This document shows positions 6,857 through 12,025 of a stretch of DNA of 12,025 nt, piece after piece (position 1 is the first letter of the stretch; each line of letters starts with the position of its first letter). The DNA is from Acidobacteriota bacterium (GTDB lineage Bacteria; Acidobacteriota; UBA4820; DSQY01), in NCBI GenBank assembly GCA_021814355.1, contig JAKAIJ010000066.1:1-12025 (forward strand). The letters are read 5' to 3'. The translations under genes were made by a program, and so were the position numbers. Under the pieces are notes generated by a model, which searched no databases, was not told the DNA's origin, and saw only the letters and a program-made list of their open reading frames with translations.

Positions 6857-8401
6857 CTACTTGCTGGACTCCGCAACAGCCGCCAGCTCCCTCTCGCCCT
6901 TGGCCCCGACGGAGAGGAGATAATCGAGGACCTCCTGCTGCTTGTACCGGGCGGCGAGGTCCAGGGCCGTGCCCTGGCCGGGAACCGCGCGGTTCACCTC
7001 GACCTTCGCCTCCGCCAGCCGCTTCGCCACCGCGAGCCAGCCGAACTGGGCCGCGTGATGGAGGAGCGGCCGGCCGTAGGCCCACTGGTCCGGGTCCGCG
7101 CCGAAGTCCAGAAGGAGCAGGACGGCGTCGGGCCCGCCTCCCACGGCGTGGGGCATGGCGCTCTCGTTGGATGCACCATCCGGCGTCTTGGCGGGAGGGC
7201 CCTGGTCCGCACCGCGCTCGAGGAGGAGGCGAGCCGCAGCCAGGGCGCGGGCGTCCAGGGCGCAGATCAGGGCGGTCGCGCCCCTGGGCTCGCGCCCGTT
7301 CACCTTCGCCCCCCGGGCGATGAGGAGCTTCACGCCCTCCGTATTGTTTTCCCTGCTGGCCGCCATAAGGGGCGTCGGACCGCCGGGGCCGTGGAACTCG
7401 GGGGACGCACCCGCGTCCAGGAGCGCCTGTACCGTGGCGGCGTCGTGGCTCCCCGCCGCGAGGGGCGTCCCTCCCTGCCCGTCCACAACGTCGAGCTTGG
7501 CCCCGTGCGCGATCAGCAGCTTCACCACATCGCTTCGCTGGGAGCGCGCCGCCGCGTGGAGAGGGGTGGCGTCCTCGCCGTCGGTCCGGTTCACGTCTGC
7601 CCCGGCCTCCAGAAGGAGGGCCACCGTCTGCGCCGAGCCCGATGCAGCGGCGGCGGCGAGGGGCGTTCGGCCCCCCCGGTCCCGGCGGTCGGGCGAGGCG
7701 CCCGACGCAAGCAGCGCCTTTACCTTCGGGGCGTCCCCGAGGAGGGCCCGCTGGCAGAGCTCCCGCTGGGGGTCCCAGACGAGGCCGAAGTAGAGGGCCG
7801 CCGCCGCCGCGAGGGGCGGGGCGGCAAGAACCACCGCGTAGGAGACCCCGTTGGCCCGGGCAGCGGCGGGGGCCGGCTCGCCGGCGCGCGGACGGCTCCA
7901 AGGCTCCACGCGGTTCACGAGGCAGGTGACCAGGGCCGCCGACCAGAAGCCGATGCATCCCAGGACCGCCAGCCCCACCAGCACGAAAAGGGTCTCCTGG
8001 ACCGCACGGGGCCTGGAGGGTCCTGTCCGGGAGAGGAGCCACGCCAGGGCGAGGAGCAGGGGGAGGGCGAAGGCGGCGACGGCCGCCCCGAGGCCGAGGG
8101 CGCGGGCGCGCCTCCCCAGAAACGGCACGACATAGGCGGCCCCCGCGGAGAGCAGGGTCTCCGCGATGGCCACCGCGTAAAGCACGAGGAAGAGAAGGCC
8201 CTCGAACCCCTCCCCTGACCGGCGACCCATGTGCTTCACCGAAGGGACGAAAAGGCCGGCCACGTCCGAACTCTTGACCGCCGAGAGGCCCGGCTGGGCG
8301 AGGTCCCTGGCGAGGGCCGCCGCGCGGACTCCCACGGTGGCGAGGTAGGCACTTAAGACAACCAGGAGGAGGGCGCCGGCCAGGAAGCGTTTCCAGGTCA
8401 T
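6857..8401 (-). CDS. Polytopic membrane protein with C-terminal ankyrin repeats
   Basis: 514 residues in two halves. Residues 1-208 hold about five hydrophobic membrane segments (roughly 5-25, 68-96, 103-124, 136-163 and 186-208). Residues about 212-505 are a run of about eight ankyrin repeats with the usual TPLxxAA and VxLLLxxGAD cores, for example TPLHAAARSQRSDVVKLLIAHGAKLDV; two repeats (about 375-435) are more degenerate. Ankyrin domains bind proteins; on this topology the array should face one side of the membrane, most likely the cytoplasm, but topology is not certain. The start ATG at 8401 is preceded by GGAGGAG. It is the first gene of the leftward series and lies 106 bp before the phosphodiesterase. 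No enzymatic domain is visible, and I cannot name a partner. Confidence 0.88.
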   Translation of the reverse strand: MTWKRFLAGALLLVVLSAYLATVGVRAAALARDLAQPGLSAVKSSDVAGLFVPSVKHMGRRSGEGFEGLLFLVLYAVAIAETLLSAGAAYVVPFLGRRARALGLGAAVAAFALPLLLALAWLLSRTGPSRPRAVQETLFVLVGLAVLGCIGFWSAALVTCLVNRVEPWSRPRAGEPAPAAARANGVSYAVVLAAPPLAAAAALYFGLVWDPQRELCQRALLGDAPKVKALLASGASPDRRDRGGRTPLAAAAASGSAQTVALLLEAGADVNRTDGEDATPLHAAARSQRSDVVKLLIAHGAKLDVVDGQGGTPLAAGSHDAATVQALLDAGASPEFHGPGGPTPLMAASRENNTEGVKLLIARGAKVNGREPRGATALICALDARALAAARLLLERGADQGPPAKTPDGASNESAMPHAVGGGPDAVLLLLDFGADPDQWAYGRPLLHHAAQFGWLAVAKRLAEAKVEVNRAVPGQGTALDLAARYKQQEVLDYLLSVGAKGERELAAVAESSK

Positions 8402-8526
8402 GGACTCTCCTCCGCGCTGCTCATGCGCCTATTCTGCCACACCGACGCCGGCCCGGGAGGCTCCAGCCGAGAGAGGCGCCGCATGCGCCCCGCCCGCGCC
8501 CGGCGCTGCATTTTCACCGACCGGGC
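8402..8526. other. Intergenic gap with no recognised feature
   Basis: This 125-bp gap between the ankyrin gene start and the displaced dehydrogenase end is GC-rich. It holds only the ribosome-binding site of the ankyrin gene. I see no convincing promoter, terminator or small gene. Confidence 0.5.
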
Positions 8527-8607
8527 CTACAGTTTCGCCAGGATCGCCTCGGTCATCCGCTGGATCGTGCACGCGCCCTTCTCGAAGGCCTTGGGGCCGC
8601 TCGTCAG
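8527..8607 (-). pseudogene. Displaced 3'-terminal fragment of an isocitrate/isopropylmalate dehydrogenase gene
   Basis: Read on the minus strand this stretch encodes GPKAFEKGACTIQRMTEAILAKL and a TAG stop, matching the last residues of the intact dehydrogenase (GPKVFEKGACTTQQMTEAILAKL). By hand alignment, 8527-8607 and 9853-9933 differ at 10 of 81 positions, four of the ten being synonymous; similarity stops at both ends. No start codon or remaining body of a dehydrogenase adjoins it, so it is a fragment without its own gene. It lies in the same orientation, 1.33 kb downstream of the intact end. It may be the displaced end of the gene after an element inserted, or a truncated duplication. Confidence 0.88.
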
Positions 8608-9605
8608 GCCCTCCGCCCTGGCTGAACGCGTACCATTCCCCGCCCGGGGGGCTTCTGTTTGAGAAACGTCAACGCGGCGACGGCCCCCACGATGCCGAAC
8701 AGAAGGCTCAAGTATCCTGAAGAATTTGAGAACTCGATGGCGGCAAAGTGAGACAGCACGCGCTGGACGAGTTCGCCGGACGGCGAGACGTGCATCTCCT
8801 TGGCAACGGAGAGGAGAATGAAGAAGAAGTCTCCCGCGAGAACGGAAAAGACGGTCAACAAGAAGGTCGCGATCTTTCCTCCGAAAGTGACCTTGCGCAT
8901 GGCGAGCCGGAGGGCGGTGGCCACGCAGAATCCGATGCCCAGGGCTAAAGCGACGTAGATCCGGTTCGTCATGAAAGCGATTCCACCCCACGCCAGGGCC
9001 AGAAGGGTCGCTGCGACGGCTCCTGCCGCGTATCCGAGAAGGGGCCTTGGCTCGACGCCCTCCCACGCGCGCGCCTTTTCCTGGTTCTCCGCCTCGATCC
9101 GTCCCGAGCAGGCGCCGCACACGGATTGTGGGGTTCCTTCCAAGCAATAGAGCATCCCGCCGGTCGCGGCGCCGCAGAGGTCGCACCCTTCGCCGACTGG
9201 CTGGGCGTGCAGCGCGGCGAACCGGACCAGGGCCTCTACGGCCGCAGATACGGCCTGCGGCTTCGGGGCGCCAAAGGAGTAGTCCCAGAATAGATTGAGG
9301 CGGTCCCCTTGCACGCAAGCTGCTTTCTGCTCGGCCGAAGAAAGTTTCTTCTTGCCCATCGCCTGGAGGAGCGACGCGTCAGCGAGGAGGGCGGCGCGCG
9401 CCTCTTCCGGGGTATGCCTGAGGGAACCCCTCTTGTAGCGGACGGACAGAGCCACGCAGGCTTGTTTTCCCCTCTTGGTCCAATCCACGGCGATGGGGAA
9501 TCCATCCTTCGCGCCTACGGCGCCCTTCTCCGCGAATGGACCGCCCTCCTCGAGGTAGTCAAGCGCCATCAATTCCGCCAACGCGCGTCCGTTCTTCGTA
9601 CCCAC
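8604..9605 (-). CDS. Zinc-ribbon membrane protein of unknown function
   Basis: 333 residues from a GTG start. The first 135 or so residues form a soluble region of unknown fold (VDWTKRGKQACVALSVRYKRG ... LNLFWDYSFG). Then comes a zinc-ribbon-like knuckle pair, Cys141-x2-Cys144 and Cys163-x2-Cys166 (CDLCG ... CGACSG), with Cys154 between. About four membrane helices follow at roughly 189-210, 215-235, 245-268 and 297-315. The GTG at 9605 is chosen because AGGAG lies eight bases before it; the frame stays open up to 9749, but that extension lacks a ribosome-binding site and looks non-coding. Base composition is lower in GC than the neighbours (some 60-bp lines near 50%). The stop codon and last bases fall inside the displaced dehydrogenase fragment, so the C-terminal tail (PGRGMVRVQPGRRA) was probably shaped by the junction. 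I do not recognise the family. Confidence 0.75.
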   Translation of the reverse strand: MGTKNGRALAELMALDYLEEGGPFAEKGAVGAKDGFPIAVDWTKRGKQACVALSVRYKRGSLRHTPEEARAALLADASLLQAMGKKKLSSAEQKAACVQGDRLNLFWDYSFGAPKPQAVSAAVEALVRFAALHAQPVGEGCDLCGAATGGMLYCLEGTPQSVCGACSGRIEAENQEKARAWEGVEPRPLLGYAAGAVAATLLALAWGGIAFMTNRIYVALALGIGFCVATALRLAMRKVTFGGKIATFLLTVFSVLAGDFFFILLSVAKEMHVSPSGELVQRVLSHFAAIEFSNSSGYLSLLFGIVGAVAALTFLKQKPPGRGMVRVQPGRRA

Positions 9606-9655
9606 GACACCCTCTCCTTCGTCCAGCGTTCCTCGGCTTTTTCGTAAACGCCGCC

Positions 9656-9685
9656 AGTCTACCGAAAGCGGCGCTCCGGTGTCCA
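9656..9685 (-). promoter_or_regulatory. Candidate promoter of the zinc-ribbon membrane gene
   Basis: On the minus strand TGGACA (9680-9685) and TAGACT (9656-9661) are separated by 18 bp and would start transcription about 44 nt before the GTG at 9605. Matches to the sigma-70 consensus are 5 of 6 and 4 of 6. Plausible but not decisive in a region where other weak boxes (for example TTTACA nearby) exist. Confidence 0.33.
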
Positions 9686-9763
9686 TGCGTGTAAAGCAAG
9701 CGGGCGGCCAGATGACCGCCCGCGGTTCCACACGCGAGTCCGTGGGCACATGAGTGCGCGCGC

Positions 9764-9837
9764 GAGACTCGCTTTCTCTTCTCGCCTTCGCCGCTTCTTG
9801 ATTCTCTGGCTCGTCCTCTCCGCGCCTCTGCGGTGAA
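9764..9837 (-). repeat. Purine-rich degenerate repeat downstream of the dehydrogenase
   Basis: The minus strand runs TTCACCGCAGAGGCGCGGAG, then continues as purine-rich words (GAGGACGAG, CCAGAGA, GCGGCGAAGGCGAGAAGAG) to about 9764. The near-absence of pyrimidine runs and the repeated GCRRAGG-like unit set it apart from coding DNA. From memory, strings starting like this occur as dispersed intergenic repeats in several bacterial phyla; I could not check that here. It lies just after the dehydrogenase stop codon, at the right end of the segment between the two direct repeats. Confidence 0.4.
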
Positions 9838-9852
9838 GGGCCCGTTGCGGGT

Positions 9853-9933
9853 CTACAGCTTCGCCAGGATCGCCTCGGTCATCTGCTGGGTGGTGCAGGC
9901 GCCCTTCTCGAAGACCTTGGGCCCGCCGGGCAG
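9853..9933 (-). repeat. Direct repeat, intact copy: 3' end of the dehydrogenase gene
   Basis: This is the in-gene partner of the fragment at 8527-8607, in the same orientation, with 71 of 81 positions identical by hand count and both copies ending in the TAG stop codon. The repeat falls wholly within the coding end, as attachment-site duplications do for elements that integrate into the icd 3' end. Confidence 0.85.
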
Positions 9934-11037
9934 GCGCATCATGTCGTAGGTGCGCGCCCTCCCCTCCTTCACCACCTCGGCCACGGCGCCTCGGATGCGG
10001 TCACCCTTCTCCTGCTCGCCCACGTGGTCGCAGAGCATGGCGGCGGAGAGGATCATGGCGACGGGGTTCACGATGGAGGGGCTGAGCTTCTCGTACTTGG
10101 GCGCCGAGCCGTGGGTGGGCTCGAAGACGGCGTACTCGCGGCCGATGTTCCCCGAGCAGGCGAAGCCCAGGCCGCCCACGAGGCCCGCGAAGCCGTCCGA
10201 GAGGATGTCGCCGAAGAGGTTCTCGCAGACGAAGACGCCGTACTCCTCGGGGTTCTTTGTGAGCCACATCATGATGGCGTCAATGTTGACGGACCAGAGC
10301 GCGATGCCGGGGTACTCCTTGGCGATGGCGCGGGCCTCGCTCTCGATCATCCCCGAGGTCTCGCGCAGGACGTTGGGCTTCTCCGCCACGGTCACGCTCT
10401 TGTAGCCGAACCTCTTGGCATACTCGAAGGCCTCGCGCACGACCCGGCGCGTGGCGTCACGGGTGACGATGCGCGTGGAGATGGCCAGGTCCTCGCCCTT
10501 GACGCCCGCGAAGCCCTTGAACTTGGCGTGGGTGCAGAGAGCGTCGTGGACGGCCTTCGGCGGGTTCGTCCACTCCACGCCCGCGTAGGAACCTTCGGTG
10601 CCCTGGCGGAAGATGACGGCGTCCACGATGGGCTCTTCGAAGCCGCCGTCGAGCTTCTTGCGGATGAAGTTGAGCGGGTTGCCCGGGAAGGAGCGGATGG
10701 GGCGGACGCAGAGGTCCAAGTCGAACTTCTGGCGCATGGTGACGATGGGGCTGTAGTAGACGAGCCCCTTCCCCTTGAGCTGCGGGTCGAGCTCCGCGTC
10801 GGCGTCCCATTTGGGCTTGGAGGTGATCGCGCCGAAGAGACCGAGTTTGTGCTTCTCGAGAAGGGCGATGGTGCGGTCGGGCAGCGCGTTGCCTTCCGAA
10901 CACCAGAAGTCCCAGCCGATGTCGCCGTGGAGGTAGTCGGCCTTGAGGCCGGCCTTGTGGAGGACCTTCACCGACTCGGGCAGGACGGTCCTGCCGATGC
11001 CGTCGCCGGGCATGGAGACGATGGTGTAGTGGGACAT
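9853..11037 (-). CDS. Isocitrate/isopropylmalate-family dehydrogenase (probably NADP-dependent)
   Basis: Metal-dependent beta-decarboxylating dehydrogenase that oxidises a 2-hydroxyacid such as isocitrate and releases CO2; cytoplasmic, 394 residues. The catalytic set can be mapped on E. coli Icd: Arg102, Arg112 and Arg144 for substrate, Tyr151 (YAGVEW), Lys220, and metal ligands Asp253, Asp277 and Asp281 (NLFGDILSDGFAG) with the expected 24-residue gap. Lys314-Tyr315 after HGSAP matches the NADP-selecting pair of Icd. In the substrate loop, SPIVTMRQ keeps Ser96 but has Ile98 where Icd has Asn115, so the exact substrate is open. The start at 11037 begins MSHYTIVSMPGDGIG, with GGGGGAG upstream; the open frame further up (to 11535) crosses the divergent promoter and is not used. 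Its last 81 bp are duplicated at 8527-8607. Confidence 0.92.
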   Translation of the reverse strand: MSHYTIVSMPGDGIGRTVLPESVKVLHKAGLKADYLHGDIGWDFWCSEGNALPDRTIALLEKHKLGLFGAITSKPKWDADAELDPQLKGKGLVYYSPIVTMRQKFDLDLCVRPIRSFPGNPLNFIRKKLDGGFEEPIVDAVIFRQGTEGSYAGVEWTNPPKAVHDALCTHAKFKGFAGVKGEDLAISTRIVTRDATRRVVREAFEYAKRFGYKSVTVAEKPNVLRETSGMIESEARAIAKEYPGIALWSVNIDAIMMWLTKNPEEYGVFVCENLFGDILSDGFAGLVGGLGFACSGNIGREYAVFEPTHGSAPKYEKLSPSIVNPVAMILSAAMLCDHVGEQEKGDRIRGAVAEVVKEGRARTYDMMRLPGGPKVFEKGACTTQQMTEAILAKL

Positions 11038-11100
11038 GGCTCCCCCTCGCTTTCTAACGGCTTCCGGCATCCCGCTCCCAGCGCGTGGCTGCCGTTCCCT

Positions 11101-11122
11101 GCTCCCGCTTGGCGGGGCGAGC
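11101..11122 (-). promoter_or_regulatory. Hairpin near the 5' end of the dehydrogenase leader
   Basis: CCCGC and GCGGG (loop of three bases) are flanked by a further GCT/AGC pair with a small bulge, forming a stable stem close to the predicted transcription start of the dehydrogenase. It may protect the 5' end of the mRNA or be a chance product of high GC. It lacks a following T-run, so it is not a typical terminator. Confidence 0.3.
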
Positions 11123-11126
11123 GGCA

Positions 11127-11155
11127 ATTTTATGAAAAGGCGGCCGCCCGGGCAA
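11127..11155 (-). promoter_or_regulatory. Promoter of the dehydrogenase gene
   Basis: On the minus strand TTGCCC (11150-11155) and TAAAAT (11127-11132) are spaced by exactly 17 bp, 4 of 6 and 5 of 6 matches to sigma-70 consensus, in an AT-rich patch that stands out from its surroundings. Transcription would start near 11120, giving a leader of about 83 nt. The spacer contains the palindrome GGCGGCCGCC (11139-11148), with GCCCGGGC beside it, which could be an operator but may be chance in such GC-rich DNA. Confidence 0.55.
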
Positions 11156-11173
11156 GCCTCCTCGCCCCCCGCC

Positions 11174-11203
11174 TTGACCCCCGCGCCGAGCCGGGGCCAC
11201 AAT
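11174..11203 (+). promoter_or_regulatory. Candidate promoter of the amidase gene
   Basis: TTGACC (11174-11179) and CACAAT (11198-11203) are separated by 18 bp and point rightward, back to back with the dehydrogenase promoter. Transcription would begin at about 11210, which coincides with an ATG that is in frame with the amidase. The result would be either a leader of about 140 nt or a leaderless longer product. Confidence 0.45.
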
Positions 11204-11209
11204 TCTCCC

Positions 11210-11350
11210 ATGGACAACAAGAGCGGGACGGGCGGCGGGGGTGGCGCCGGCTCGCGGAACCTGACGAGCCGGTTCCGTGGGGCGCTCAAGAAAGAGCTGC
11301 CCCTGTGGCTCGCGGTGGGCGCGCCTGGACAAACCACAAAGGAGTCTCCC
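11210..11350 (+). other. In-frame 47-codon leader before the amidase, possible gene stump
   Basis: An ATG at 11210 opens a frame that reaches the amidase start at 11351 with no stop. The product would begin MDNKSGTGGGGGAG and continue RNLTSRFRGALKKELPLWLA, which reads like the start of DUF2157-type membrane proteins (a KELPxWLxxG motif), then breaks into unrelated sequence. No ribosome-binding site precedes this ATG, whereas a strong one precedes 11351, so it is more likely a truncated gene start or untranslated leader than part of the amidase. The DUF2157 link is from memory of the motif and is weak. Confidence 0.3.
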
Positions 11351-12025
11351 ATGAACCGACGGAGCGTCGTTCTCCCGCTGGCCCTGGTCCTGGCCCTCTG
11401 CTTTCTCGCCTGCGGGCCGCAAGAAGCCCCGCCTCCCCAGCCGCCGAAGCCGGCCCTGCCCGCGGTGGAGGAGCGGACGGTGGCCCAGCTCCAGGCGGGC
11501 ATGGCGGCGGGCACCTTCACCTCCGCCGACATCACGGCGGCCTACCTCGCGCGCATCGAGGCGCTGAACGGAGGCGAGGGGGGGCTCCACGCGGTCCTCG
11601 AGGTGAACCCCGATGCCCTCGAGACCGCCCGCGCCCTCGACCGGGAGCGGAAGGAGAAGGGACCCCGCGGCCCCCTCCACGGCATCCCCGTCCTCGTCAA
11701 GGACAACGTGGACACCGCCGACAAGATGCACACCACGGCGGGCTCGATGGCCCTCTTCGAGAGCCGTCCCGCCAGGGACGCCTTCGTGGTCCAGCGCCTG
11801 CGCGAGGCGGGCGCCGTGCTCCTCGGCAAGACCAACCTGAGCGAGTGGGCCAACATCCGCTCCAACCACTCCACTAGCGGGTGGAGCGGCCGCGGCGGGC
11901 AGACCCACAACCCCTACGCCCTCGACCGCAACCCCTCGGGATCGAGTTCGGGCTCGGCGGTGGCCGTCGCCGCGGGCCTCTGCGCCGTGGCGGTGGGGAC
12001 CGAGACCGACGGCTCCGTGGTCTCG
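11351..12025 (+). CDS. Lipoprotein amidase (amidase signature family), 3' end missing
   Basis: The first 225 residues of an amidase-signature hydrolase that cleaves amide bonds; the family is usually about 450-550 residues long. Residues 1-21 are a lipoprotein signal with lipobox FLAC, so Cys21 would be lipidated and the enzyme anchored in the envelope; a Pro-rich linker follows. The Ser-cisSer-Lys triad is visible: Lys117 in IPVLVKDNVDT, the cis-serine Ser198 in NPSGSSSGSA, and nucleophile Ser222 in GTETDGSVV, with the 24-residue spacing of the family. The signature reads S-G-S-S-S-G-S rather than the common G-G-S-S-G-G-S. AAAGGAG lies six or so bases before the ATG at 11351. It is divergent from the dehydrogenase gene. 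The envelope location argues against a GatA role in tRNA amidation; the substrate is unknown. Confidence 0.93.
   Translation, partial: MNRRSVVLPLALVLALCFLACGPQEAPPPQPPKPALPAVEERTVAQLQAGMAAGTFTSADITAAYLARIEALNGGEGGLHAVLEVNPDALETARALDRERKEKGPRGPLHGIPVLVKDNVDTADKMHTTAGSMALFESRPARDAFVVQRLREAGAVLLGKTNLSEWANIRSNHSTSGWSGRGGQTHNPYALDRNPSGSSSGSAVAVAAGLCAVAVGTETDGSVVS

Noticed and set aside
4322..8218. Several long plus-strand open frames (4322-6370, 6025-7323, 6374-8218)
   Set aside because: All lie opposite well-supported minus-strand genes and their products show no domain or conserved motif; the composition is typical of antisense frames in GC-rich DNA.
8608..9318. Open frame continuous with the displaced dehydrogenase end, which could make a fusion protein
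   Set aside because: Upstream of the 81-bp fragment this frame is only a shadow of the zinc-ribbon gene in another frame and shows no dehydrogenase sequence.
8527..9933. Insertion sequence or transposon between the direct repeats
   Set aside because: No transposase, no terminal inverted repeats seen, and the repeat is 81 bp of coding sequence, too long for a transposition target-site duplication.
11038..11535. N-terminal extension of the dehydrogenase frame
   Set aside because: It would run through the promoter region and into the opposite-strand amidase. The conserved fold starts at MSHYTIVSMPGDGIG with a good ribosome-binding site.
10024..11877. Plus-strand open frame of more than 600 codons spanning the dehydrogenase, the intergenic region and the amidase
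   Set aside because: It crosses two real genes in a different frame or strand and a divergent promoter region, and has no recognisable domain.

Overview
The window is very GC-rich DNA (several stretches above 80% G+C) with a compact, mostly one-directional gene layout. Codon use, the many Ala/Arg/Gly-rich proteins, and the presence of an exported TPR-CHAT protein, an ankyrin membrane protein and a lipoprotein amidase suggest a Gram-negative environmental bacterium. Acidobacteriota (or a neighbouring phylum) is my best guess, made from protein style only; no rRNA or other taxonomic marker is present.

Layout. Seven complete or partial minus-strand genes run leftward from 8401: an ankyrin-repeat membrane protein (6857-8401), an exported type I phosphodiesterase (5809-6750), a methylated-DNA methyltransferase ogt overlapping it by ATGA (5294-5812), an orphan HD-domain phosphohydrolase (4685-5257), an exported TPR-CHAT protein (1288-4611) and, after its own probable promoter, the start of an aconitase-superfamily dehydratase large subunit of the LeuC/homoaconitase type that runs off the left edge (1-1193). 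To the right are a zinc-ribbon membrane protein (8604-9605) and an isocitrate/isopropylmalate-family dehydrogenase (9853-11037), both on the minus strand. A 313-bp divergent promoter region (11038-11350) separates the latter from a plus-strand lipoprotein amidase that runs off the right edge (11351-12025).

The most unusual feature is a second, degenerate copy of the last 81 bp of the dehydrogenase gene, including its stop codon, at 8527-8607. It has the same orientation as the intact end at 9853-9933 and lies about 1.33 kb downstream of it. The two copies bracket the zinc-ribbon membrane gene, whose stop codon lies inside the displaced copy, and parts of this segment are clearly less GC-rich than the flanks. 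This is the geometry left by elements that integrate into the 3' end of icd (phage 21 and e14 in Escherichia coli are the classic cases). No integrase is visible, so an eroded integration scar or cassette acquisition is an inference.

Other points of interest are an exported TPR-CHAT protein with both catalytic residues and a TPR solenoid of exactly 41-residue period; a LeuC-like enzyme with Asp-Cys where the family has Asp-His; a dehydrogenase with NADP-type cofactor residues but a changed substrate loop; and an in-frame 47-codon leader upstream of the amidase that may be the stump of another gene. The genes do not form one obvious pathway. The dehydratase and the dehydrogenase could act in successive steps of a 2-oxoacid chain-elongation or TCA-type route, but they are 8.7 kb apart and their substrates cannot be read from the sequence.
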